Source: Nosema muscidifuracis (taxonomy: Eukaryota > Microsporidia > Nosematidae). Taken from it: 64,000 bases of DNA. Below the pieces are notes generated by a model. That model saw only the letters and a program-made list of their open reading frames with translations, was not told the origin of the DNA and searched no databases. Each line of letters opens with the position of its first letter. Position 1 is the first letter of the stretch. Shown here piece by piece: positions 53,010-62,152 of the stretch. The stretch is from NCBI GenBank assembly GCA_028335825.1, contig JAIOKI010000018.1, positions 62,001-126,000 of the forward strand. Direction: 5' to 3'. The translations under genes were made by a program, and so were the position numbers.

Positions 53010-53681
53010 ATGATATATTTTCTATTAATAAAACTTATACTTGGATCAGAAAATGTTGAAAAAACTAGTGAAGAATCTTTAAGATTTCCTATTACTCCAA
53101 AAAATTCTTTAGATAAGTCGGTCGATGATAAATTAATTATTTTAGATAATAATTGTTCTAATGATAAATCTTCAATAAATAAGTTTCCTATTTCTGAAGA
53201 ACCTACTGATGCAAACCTGTTCCCTACAAAAAGTTACCATATAGAGGATGATTCATCAGAAGAATCCGAAATAGTAAAAAAGGTTAAAATATTAATTAAT
53301 ATTAATAAATGTAGGTCAGTAATTAGAAATCAAGAATCAGATCTTGAATCAAAGGATGATGTAGAAGATGATAATGATATCGAGAAAGATATTACAGTAG
53401 AAGATGATGATATTGAAAAAAAAGAAAATCAAGATGAGAATATAAAAGAAAATAAACTATTTGGATTTTTAAAAGATAAGAAAAAAGATAAAAAAGATCC
53501 AGGAATTTCTTTTTATGCAACATTTTCTGATACTTTAGCAGTAAATAGTGAAGAACAATCTGATGCATCATCTGAAAATGTAGTAGAACCAGATTCGAAA
53601 AAACTTTTTGATTTTTCTGAGAAATCAAAATCTAAAAAAATTAAGAGGTTATTATTCTGGAAAAAGAAAGAAAATAAATAA
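53010..53681 (+). CDS. Secreted acidic/basic protein, possible divergent member of the tail family (member 8)
   Basis: A 223-aa protein. The start is ATG 53010, directly after CCCC. The signal peptide is MIYFLLIKLILGS. The body is acidic (EDDNDIEKDITVEDDDIE), followed by KDKKKDKKDP. A segment GISFYATFSDTLAVNSEE resembles the FYAxxxxxxVxxSE end of the protein at 38263 but lies about 60 residues before the C-terminus. The real end is strongly basic (KSKKIKRLLFWKKK), which could act as a nuclear signal or bind membranes. Membership in the family is tentative. Confidence 0.78.
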   Translation: MIYFLLIKLILGSENVEKTSEESLRFPITPKNSLDKSVDDKLIILDNNCSNDKSSINKFPISEEPTDANLFPTKSYHIEDDSSEESEIVKKVKILININKCRSVIRNQESDLESKDDVEDDNDIEKDITVEDDDIEKKENQDENIKENKLFGFLKDKKKDKKDPGISFYATFSDTLAVNSEEQSDASSENVVEPDSKKLFDFSEKSKSKKIKRLLFWKKKENK

Positions 53682-54011
53682 AGTATTTCTTTAAGCTATT
53701 TAAATTTTATATTTTTTACTACGCTATTTAAAGTTTATATTTTTTTCGTATCTTTTAATATTAGTGTTTGACTTGATTTGGGTTTAATAATATAATATAA
53801 AATCTAATATTTCTTAAACCTTTAAATGATACATTTAATTTTTCTAGTATGCTATATGAAATTTATATTTCTTTAAGTCTTCTTATATATAATCTAATAT
53901 TTATTACAACCCTTATATTTATATTTTAGTATTTCCTATAACCTTTTTATCTATCATCTAATATTTATTATAAAATATAATAAATATTTTTAAATTCACC
54001 CCTAAACAAAC
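53682..54011. other. AT-rich intergenic region
   Basis: Degenerate 'aatctaatatttcttaaacct' and 'taatatttattataa' repeats. CCCC at 53999-54002 lies nine bases before the proteasome gene ATG. Nothing else seen. Confidence 0.45.
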
Positions 54012-54587
54012 ATGGAATCAGCAGTAGCATTAAAAGGTAAAGATTTTGTAATTATAGCTACAGACTCAGCAGTAAAAAATTCATACTTAGTTTTAAAAAG
54101 AGACGAAGATAAATTTATAAACATCAATAACAAAGTACTCTTTACATACTTAGGAGAACAAGGTGATGCATTTAGGACAGCTAATTTTGTATCAGAAAAG
54201 CTTTTATATGAAGAAATAGACAATAATCTATTAATAACTCCAAGTCTTACAGCTAATCTTATACAAAATATAACACATAGTGGATTAAGAACGAATCCAA
54301 GAAATAATTATTTTTTGGTAGGAGGACTATCTAATTGTGGAACAGAGCTTTATAGTGTAGATATCTATGGATCTATGCATGAGTCTAAATTTATAGCTGT
54401 AGGTATAGCCACTTATTTCTGTTATGGTATTCTTGAGAAGGAGTATCATGATGATATAAGTATAGAACAGGGGATAGAAATTATTAATAAATGTTATAAT
54501 GTGCTGAAAGATAAATGTGCAGCTGATATAGCAGATGTAGATTTGAGGATTATAAATCAGGATGGTGTAAGATCTATTAAGATCTAA
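54012..54587 (+). CDS. PRE1: Proteasome subunit beta type-4/PSMB2 (Pre1), non-catalytic
   Basis: A 191-aa 20S core beta subunit of normal length. It begins MESAVALKGKDFVIIATDSA with no propeptide and no catalytic Thr1, as in yeast Pre1 and human PSMB2. DEDKFININNKVLFTYLGEQGDA continues the family pattern (D-DK---ls-kil---GE-GD), and GLRTNPRNNYFLVGG and VDLRIINQDG complete it. It forms part of the inner beta ring without peptidase activity. This is a core gene embedded among secreted-protein genes. CCCC lies upstream. Confidence 0.94.
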   Translation: MESAVALKGKDFVIIATDSAVKNSYLVLKRDEDKFININNKVLFTYLGEQGDAFRTANFVSEKLLYEEIDNNLLITPSLTANLIQNITHSGLRTNPRNNYFLVGGLSNCGTELYSVDIYGSMHESKFIAVGIATYFCYGILEKEYHDDISIEQGIEIINKCYNVLKDKCAADIADVDLRIINQDGVRSIKI

Positions 54588-54962
54588 TAAAATTATCTTT
54601 TATGTTTATAAAATATTTTCATATATTTGCATAAATTAAAAATAACGGTATAGATTTAATTTAAATCAATTTTTTATTTGGAGGGAAATATAATTTAAAA
54701 ATATTTTATATTAATTATATCAAAAGACTTAATTTTTTATAAATTTAAATAATATATTTGTATTTTATATTAATTATATCAAAAGACTTAATTTTTTATA
54801 AATTTAAATAATATATTTGTATTTTATATTAATTAATTATTTATCTTTTTAAGCATTATACAAAATATATATTTAATACATAAAAATCAATTTATGCAAT
54901 ATTATTGTAAATATGTTTATTTTTATACCAATTGTTTTAGTAAACTTAATTGATTCAACCCC
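54588..54962. repeat. Intergenic region with a 63-bp direct repeat
   Basis: The unit beginning 'tattttatattaattatatc' occurs twice between about 54700 and 54825, nearly identical. CCCC (54959-54962) touches the next ATG. Confidence 0.65.
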
Positions 54963-55649
54963 ATGAATAAAGTAATAAAAATTAATTCTAATATAGAAAA
55001 CATTTTTACTAAAAAAGATGAAGATGCAGCCGATATTCTTGCTAATATAAGTCAATTTTACGAAGTAGTCGAGCCCAAGTGTTCTATAAAGAAACCACCT
55101 CTAGATTTTTTAAAAAATTATTTGAAATGTGCTAAGTGTCATAAATGTCTTAACACATACACATTTTATAGAATACTTAATTGCATACAGAAAAAAGATT
55201 TCTCGGAGTTTTATTCCAAAATAGATAGAAATCAACTACATTTAAATAAAAATATAGATAGAAATCAACTACATTCGAATAAAAATATAGTCAATAACAT
55301 AAATAGAAATCAATTACATTTAAATAAAAACATAGTCAATAACATAGATAGAAAAAAATTTTATATACATTATAATCATTTAAATTTACAAAAACGACCA
55401 AATTTCAAGTTAAATATTGAAAATAAGATAGATAGATTAAATACAGAAATTAATATTAATCAAAAAAAATATAAGTGTTGGTTAAGAAGTTGTATTTATG
55501 AAAGTTTTAATTCATTCGAACTGAGAGACCATCTTAATATCGTACATAACATTAAAGATTCTTCTTGCATAAGATGTCCCTTTACGGGATGTACGAAAAA
55601 ATATAAAAATCTTAATGGATTGAAATATCATTTAAATAAAAATCATTAG
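54963..55649 (+). CDS. C2H2 zinc-finger protein of the SFP1/JAZF1 type
   Basis: A 228-aa protein. A putative zinc-binding segment CAKCHKC lies at 56-62. A repeat (NIDRNQLHLNKN-like, four units, about 87-130) comes next. Two C2H2 fingers follow: C172, C177, H190, H195, and C205, C210, H223, H228. The last finger reads CPFTGCTKKYKNLNGLKYHL, close to the 'CP--GC-K-YKN-NGLKYH' signature of yeast Sfp1 and animal JAZF1. Sfp1 activates ribosomal-protein genes downstream of TOR. The protein is much shorter than yeast Sfp1. CCCC directly precedes the ATG. A DNA-binding role is likely; orthology is an inference from one finger. Confidence 0.75.
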   Translation: MNKVIKINSNIENIFTKKDEDAADILANISQFYEVVEPKCSIKKPPLDFLKNYLKCAKCHKCLNTYTFYRILNCIQKKDFSEFYSKIDRNQLHLNKNIDRNQLHSNKNIVNNINRNQLHLNKNIVNNIDRKKFYIHYNHLNLQKRPNFKLNIENKIDRLNTEININQKKYKCWLRSCIYESFNSFELRDHLNIVHNIKDSSCIRCPFTGCTKKYKNLNGLKYHLNKNH

Positions 55650-56276
55650 AGTATCATCAATAATATTTATTTAAAAATTATTTTATTATATCAGAAATGA
55701 CATTATAATTTTCTAATGTTTTAATTTAATATATAAAATTATTTATGAAGATTTACATAAATGATATTAAAATTTAAGCAATGATTTTTATTTTATGTTC
55801 ATTTTGTACTTTTTAAATTTCATGGATATAAATTTAATCTTGTAAAAAATTTTATTCAACAAAAAATAAATGAATTTATGTGACGATGACGTGTCAAAAT
55901 ATTTTAGATGTAAAGTAGCAATATATGATTAGAAATACATCAATGATACTATTATGAAAAAAATTAAGTGTCATTTCATTATATTTTGACAATAATTTTA
56001 ATTTGCTAAATATATACAAAATAAAACATTTAATAAAAAAAATTAAGCAATATAATAAAAATTTTACTTTAAAATATAAAAATATAACCAATAACAAAAT
56101 AAAATCAATATGGAGTGTTTATATAATGATTTAGATTTTATAGATAGAGATTGTCTAAAAATATTCATTTTCTATTAAAAAAATATTCAATAATTTCTTA
56201 ATTTTTTTACAAACCAAAAATGACATCTTATGATGTAATCTAGAAATATCATCAAATAAACAGATCAGAACATAAT

Positions 56277-56545
56277 TTAATTTACAGTAAACATAATATT
56301 TTTAACTATTTTTCTTTAATTTATTAAGATTATAAATTCAGAAACTTAGACTCCGTTTAATTTACAGAAAACAAAATATTTTTAACTATTTTTCTTTAAT
56401 TTATTAAGATTATAAATTCAGAAACTTAGACTCCGTTTAATTTACAGAAAACAAAATATTTCTAACTATTTTTCTTTAATTTATTAAGATTATAAATTCA
56501 GCAACTTAGACTCAGTTTAATTTACAGAAAACAAAATATTTCTTA
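56277..56545. repeat. 80-bp tandem repeat, about 3.3 copies
   Basis: Units begin at 56281, 56361, 56441 and (partial) 56521 with 'tttacagaaaacaaaatatt' and run through 'attcagaaacttagactccg'. Copies differ at only a few positions. Confidence 0.88.
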
Positions 56546-56698
56546 GTATTTTAATTAGTCTATAAAAATAATTCTATTTTTACATGATTATTACAATATT
56601 CATTCTTTAATGACTCTAAATCAAGATGGGATTGACAAATAAATTATTAATGTACGATTAAACTCTTCAAAAAAACTTATTTTTTTTCATATCCCAAG

Positions 56699-56827
56699 AT
56701 GATAGTAAAATTTCAAAATTATATTCTTCTTATCATAATCATTTTATTTTTACAAAGAATATAGGAAAAACAACCAATTAAATTCATATGTGTAGAAAAA
56801 AGTCCTAAAGATAATCTTATAACTTAA
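56699..56827 (+). pseudogene. Possible remnant of a small secreted-protein gene
   Basis: CCC (56693-56695) lies just before an ATG that starts a 21-residue signal-peptide-like sequence (MIVKFQNYILLIIIILFLQR). A TAG follows, and then the same frame stays open for 20 more codons to a TAA. The start signal plus hydrophobic leader is what every secreted gene here looks like. Either this is a decayed member of the host's secreted set, or the match is chance in AT-rich DNA. Confidence 0.35.
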
Positions 56828-57489
56828 AAAATAATATCGATAAAGAGTAACATATGATAAATGAAAAAAGAATATTATTCTTATGTAAAAAATAACTGAG
56901 AAAACAGCCAATTAATAATTTTATAACTTGTTTAAAATCAATTATATTAACCGTATTTTTAATATAAACCAGAATAAATATTTCTAACTTCTTATAAAAA
57001 TATATTAGAGGAATAAACAAGTTCATATAATTAAAATTCACAAATCATCTCTTTAACTAAATTTATGTTTATTAATGATGATAAAAATTCATAATTTACA
57101 ATTTGAACTATTAAAATTTAGAATAAACATTGTCAAACTATATTAATCAAATTTCTTGTTCTAATTATAAATGATGTTTATCTATCATAATTGGCTGTAA
57201 ATATTATACAAATATAAAAATTAATATTTTTTTAATAACATACCAATTATATTCAACGATCCTTGTGTTTATTATCTTGTTGTTTCCACAGAACATCTTT
57301 AAAAGAGACTTAAAGTAAACCTAGTAATATTCAATTATTATTAAATGTGTTATAAAGTTATAATATCAAATATGATTAGTATGGGAAGATAATTTCTCCA
57401 AACACCCAAAAATTTTAAAAATAACTCCTATATTATGAATTTCTTTGGATAAACTGACAGAAGAAAATTAAGTGTCAATAATAGATGAT

Positions 57490-57700
57490 TATTTCTATAT
57501 AAAGATCTATTAAAAATGCTCTAATGCAAGAACAATCACTTCTAATTGTGAACTTTGTAAATTCTGAATGAAGAGTAGTATAATACCAATAATTACTGAT
57601 TTCTTATTTGTTTTTGTAAATAAGCCATATAATATAACTATTATAATTTTTTGTAACATTGTTGATTTTGATACTTTGCCAAGGTGTATCATTTGATAGT
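57490..57700 (-). mobile_element. Possible remnant of a Ty3-like retroelement (RNase H region)
   Basis: A short minus-strand stretch (ending LQSSQLEVIVLALEHF) resembles the part of Ty3-type pol where RNase H carries an E-x-L-A-x-x-x-A-L-E-H-F pattern. No terminal repeats or other domains were recognised. If real, it is a broken, very old fragment. Confidence 0.28.
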
Positions 57701-60135
57701 GTAAATACTTCTATTTATAGAATGAAGTCTGAATATTCTATTTTCTGGATTTTAGATTCAGCTAATTTGAATATAAATAATCAAATGACAGAAACTTTCT
57801 TATAATTGAAAGAAGATTATTTTTGCTTGTGTTAAGAGAATTTATGAAGATTTATATGGATGGCACCTTTAAGTTTTTTTTAAGTATATATAAACCGCAA
57901 AGATTTATTGGATTGAATTTTCCTCTGAGCTATTGTTTTCTTAAAATCTAAACATAAGCCATGTCTTTATTCTAATTAAATCTTCTCTAACCAATAAAAC
58001 AATAAAAATAGATTTTGAAAATGCTTTCTATTCGCTTAGATTACAAGCTATATGAGACGTGTTCGGATTTACAACTTGTCTTATTATATAATTAAATGGT
58101 TAATATTCAAATATTGAATTAAGTAGAACATAAGAAATATGTTGATCAGTAAAGAGATTATAGTACTCTAACAATATATGTCTAATAACTTAGAAGAATT
58201 TATCTATGATTTGCGTGGAACAATTAAATTAGATGTTATAATATCTTATTGGTGTTTTTGACATTAACTTATGAGAATTACTTAAGCTATGATCAAGATA
58301 AAAATGTTACAACATAACACGTAAATAAATTAAATTTAAAACTAGATTTAATTAGTTAAATTTTACAAAACTAAAGATACTTTTTGGAAATATTTGTGCG
58401 AATCTTAGAAATATCAAATACGTCATTATATTAAATAATAATCATAATCCATTGAAGAACATGTAGAGGAAAAAGATAAATAAAAATGTATAAATATGAA
58501 CGAATTTTAAATCTAGTGGAATGGCAGTTTTTTGTTTTTACAAATTTCTTAAATAATTTTTAACCAGCAATATTCTTTCCAACAATCAGAAAAATGCAAT
58601 TTATACATTCTATTATATTTACGCTATCAAAGTTTAGGTTAAATTTATATACATTATATTTCCTTGCTTGTAATAGCTATTTTTTCCAGATAATCAATTA
58701 ATTTTTCATCATAATCAAATTTTTGTATAATTTATCAATTTATTTGTTTTGATGATCCAGTTATTTTACATATTAAAAAAACCATATCACCAAGATTTAA
58801 TATATTTTACTGTAAAAAACGATATTTCAAGTGCATTAAATTCTCCACATATTTTATAGAGCTATTTTTAATATCCAAGTACATTTGTACGTGTTGTGAG
58901 ATAAACAATTATTTATTATGAATATAATAATTAAAAACCCTCAACTTATATTATTTTAAAAATATTTGTTATTTATAAGAGAAGCTTCATTAAGCATTCT
59001 TTATTATCTAAGATTTTTATTCAATTTTAATTTATCAAAAAACAGATTATTCTAATTAATCCTCAATAATATAAATGATCATTTTTTTTATGTCTGTAAA
59101 TTATAAGAAGCAAAATGTAAATCTAATTTTTATATAATATAATTAAAATAATTTGTCTTTAACATTTTTCTAATGATGTTAAGATTCAATTTTTATTTTT
59201 TATTTCTAATTGTTAGTAAATTAATTTTTTAAGTTGCAAATACTTTTTATTAAAATATATTGTAAAAAACCTTTTCGTTTGTATTAATAAACCTTTTAAT
59301 TATTATATTAAAATATTAATGTATTCTTAACCTAAAAAATCTAATTCTTAAAATTTAGATTTTATATGGGATTTTAGATATCTTTAATTTTGATGATCGA
59401 TTACAATTTAAGAATTTTTTTATGAAATAATTTTTTTGTTTTTTTCGTTAGAAGTATTTTTAAGTGATTTAGAAATTGATTACAATACGTTAAATAAAGA
59501 TTAAAAGCATTATTTTGTATATGTAAAATATATTAAAAATCTTAATATGGCTGTAATCTTTTTAAGAATTATAATGTTACATAACTTAATTATAATTCCA
59601 GTTGATTTGAAATTTATGTGTTCTAATTTCTCGTTTGTATAATCTTTTTTTCTTAGCTTCTTTTTGTAGCAAAAAGAAAAGCCTTTTAATTTATTTTTAA
59701 AATTATAAATTGGAAATACAATTAGTTTAATATATCAATTATTAACTTGTAATTGTCATGAAAATATGATATATAATCATACTAAGTTATATATAAAGGA
59801 GATTTATTATTAAAAAATGATTTATCTAACATTATGTTTTACAGTCTGATTAAAGATTGCTTTTTGAAATATTAATTAATACAAAATAAAAATGAATTGA
59901 AAAAGATTTTTAATTTTTAATGAACTTTGACCTTATTTAATAATACATAAATTATATCTTTTAGATACGTTTAATTAAAATATATCTTTTTAATATTTAA
60001 AATTAATTGAATGGAAAAAAATTATTACATATTATCTTTATGATCAGATTCTTAAAAAGAACAATACTTTACTTTGTATGTTTAAACAAACAAAATAATT
60101 TTAAAAACTATAAATAAGACGAAAAAAAATATTTT

Positions 60136-60864
60136 ATGTTAAAAATTTCTTCATGGCAGATATTTATATTTATGTTATTAACATATTGTAGATCTAAATG
60201 TTATTTCCCAAACAACAATAATGAATGTCAAAAATACTGGTCAGTTAAGTATACTGATGTTTGTAATGTACCAAGAATAAAGAAAAGATCCTTCAAACAT
60301 TGTCGTAATATCTCTTCAAATAGCTGTTATCCTAGAGAAAAAAAATGTAGATTCAATTGTGAAGCATTTATCGAAACCACTTTAAGAACATTCAGCAAGC
60401 AATTTGCCACTACAAATGATTATAAGCTAGTAAAAAAGATATTAAATATAATATGGAATTGCATAGGAGGTAATGATACTAATAAATTAGCTCTCTTTGT
60501 GGCAACTTCGTTACATAATACTTCTTACTATAAAGTATTTAGAGATAATTGTGATCCAGATGTATACAAATCAAGAGGTCTCCTAATGATAAAGGGAAGA
60601 GAAAATTATAAATGGCTTTCACGTCATTCATTGCACAAATGTGATTATTTACGAAATCCTGAGTTACTAGCTGATCCTAATAACTCAAGTATTAAAGATA
60701 CTATTGGATTCTGGGAGTATAAATTAAGAGGATGTTACACATTTGAAAACATGATGGAAAGTCTCAGAATATTAAGTTGGTTAGAAAATAGACGAAGTCC
60801 AGACATTATTAATTGGAATAATGCTTATATACAATTAAGAAGTGCTTATAATAGATATAATTAA
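60136..60864 (+). CDS. Secreted GH19 chitinase-like protein with altered catalytic motif
   Basis: A 242-aa protein. The signal peptide is MLKISSWQIFIFMLLTYCRS. A Cys-rich N-terminal part (seven Cys between 21 and 75) precedes a GH19-like domain. LALFVATSLHNTSYY (118-132) aligns with the family motif F-x-A-Q-x-x-H-E-T, and SRGLLMIKGRENYKW (146-160) with 'GRGPIQL---xNY'. GFWEYK and a late Trp-rich helix also fit. In active GH19 enzymes the Glu of H-E-T is the proton donor; here it is Asn128. The segment that normally carries the second Glu is short. GH19 chitinases are known in microsporidia, whose spore wall contains chitin. This copy may be a chitin-binding pseudoenzyme. No CCC signal precedes it; TGTTTAAACAAACAAA is at 60079-60094. 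Confidence 0.75.
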   Translation: MLKISSWQIFIFMLLTYCRSKCYFPNNNNECQKYWSVKYTDVCNVPRIKKRSFKHCRNISSNSCYPREKKCRFNCEAFIETTLRTFSKQFATTNDYKLVKKILNIIWNCIGGNDTNKLALFVATSLHNTSYYKVFRDNCDPDVYKSRGLLMIKGRENYKWLSRHSLHKCDYLRNPELLADPNNSSIKDTIGFWEYKLRGCYTFENMMESLRILSWLENRRSPDIINWNNAYIQLRSAYNRYN

Positions 60865-61351
60865 ATAATATTAAAATAATACTGGATTAATTTTAAACAT
60901 TATATTGCATTTTTTTATCTTTTCTAAAACTGTAACACTGGTTCTCCTCTTATACAAAGAAGAAGAATTGTCTTTATTTAATTGCATGTTTATTTACAGA
61001 AACTTCTTATTTATATATAACCAATAATGTCTTCATCTATGACTTTACCTTATTTTTGTGTAGTTAAACAACAATCTTAATGAAATAATTTTTTTGTTAA
61101 TTAATAAGATAAAAAAATAATATGAACTAATTATCTTATGATTTTTAGAAAAACTTTTAACAAAAATATTTTTTAATAAATAATATAAACAATAATATTT
61201 AATTAACTTAAAAAGATCTTTAAACAATAGATTTATACATAATATCTATTTTTAAATTATATAACTATATTTTTATCAATATTATTTTTAGAAATACTTT
61301 TACCAAAAATATTTAATTAATTAAATATTTGCTAATTATAACATACCCATT
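60865..61351. other. AT-rich intergenic region
   Basis: No gene seen. CCC at 61346-61348 lies three bases before the next ATG. Confidence 0.4.
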
Positions 61352-62152
61352 ATGAAAAAAAGATTTGTTTATAAATTTCTAATTTTTATTTGTATTATTA
61401 TATTGTTATTAACTAAACTTAAAAAGATATTTTATAAAGGTCCAGATGATGTTCAAGGTTCAAAAGATAATATTCATAAAGAAAATAAATCCAATAAACA
61501 TAATAGAACTTTCAAAAAAACAAAAACAAAGGAAGATATTTCTTTCGAATATATGTTCTCTCATTTAGATTATAAATATACAAACAGTATTCTGTATCCA
61601 GAAAATAAATTAGAAGAATTATATAACGACATACAACCAAATCTTTATATATTTCTAATTCGAAGACTAAATCAATTTAATAATACAAAAGATAAAATTA
61701 TCAAAACATTTATTTTATGTGATTATTTTATCGATACAATGCCTTTAATTAATATTCCTAATTTAGTAGTAGGTATCCATAAAAACAAAAAAAAAAGAAA
61801 ATTGAATACAAAAAATATCTATGCATTATCACTTATAATCAAAAATCTTAATGAAAGTTTATTTGGATCAGAATATAATATAATGAAAACTATAGATTCA
61901 AGATTTAATATGTATAAAGGATTTAAAATAAAAAAGAAGTTGTGTTTATCCAAATATCAAATATTTTTAATTAAGAATAATAAAAATTTTATACAAGATT
62001 TTTTAAAGATTCATAGATACATACTAGGTGAAGAAATAATGAATGAAATCACGAGTGAATATTTAGTAACAGATTATATAAAAATATCACCCATAGAATT
62101 TATATTCACAACTCTATTTGATTATTATTTACATTATTTAAAAGAAGTATAA
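61352..62152 (+). CDS. Signal-anchor protein of unknown function (A)
   Basis: A 266-aa protein. A basic start and strong hydrophobic helix (FLIFICIIILLLTKLKKIF, 9-27) act as a signal anchor. FYKGPDDVQ follows, then a Lys/Asn-rich linker and a helical domain of about 190 residues (for example DIQPNLYIFLIRRLNQFNN and ISPIEFIFTTLFDYYLHYL). The gene at 63708 has the same opening: anchor, then Y-x-GP-x-D. The two are probably paralogues. No known domain was recognised. CCC precedes the ATG. Confidence 0.78.
   Translation: MKKRFVYKFLIFICIIILLLTKLKKIFYKGPDDVQGSKDNIHKENKSNKHNRTFKKTKTKEDISFEYMFSHLDYKYTNSILYPENKLEELYNDIQPNLYIFLIRRLNQFNNTKDKIIKTFILCDYFIDTMPLINIPNLVVGIHKNKKKRKLNTKNIYALSLIIKNLNESLFGSEYNIMKTIDSRFNMYKGFKIKKKLCLSKYQIFLIKNNKNFIQDFLKIHRYILGEEIMNEITSEYLVTDYIKISPIEFIFTTLFDYYLHYLKEV

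Larger units (their letters stand above)
55650..60135. other. 4.5-kb gap with a tandem repeat, a decayed small gene and a possible retroelement remnant
   Basis: The largest gene-poor stretch of the window. It contains the 80-bp tandem repeat (56277-56545), a mini-frame with signal-peptide character (56699) and a possible pol remnant (57490-57700). TGACGATGACGTG at 55881-55893 resembles the promoter motifs of secreted genes but no intact gene follows. The remaining DNA is unassigned. Confidence 0.4.
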
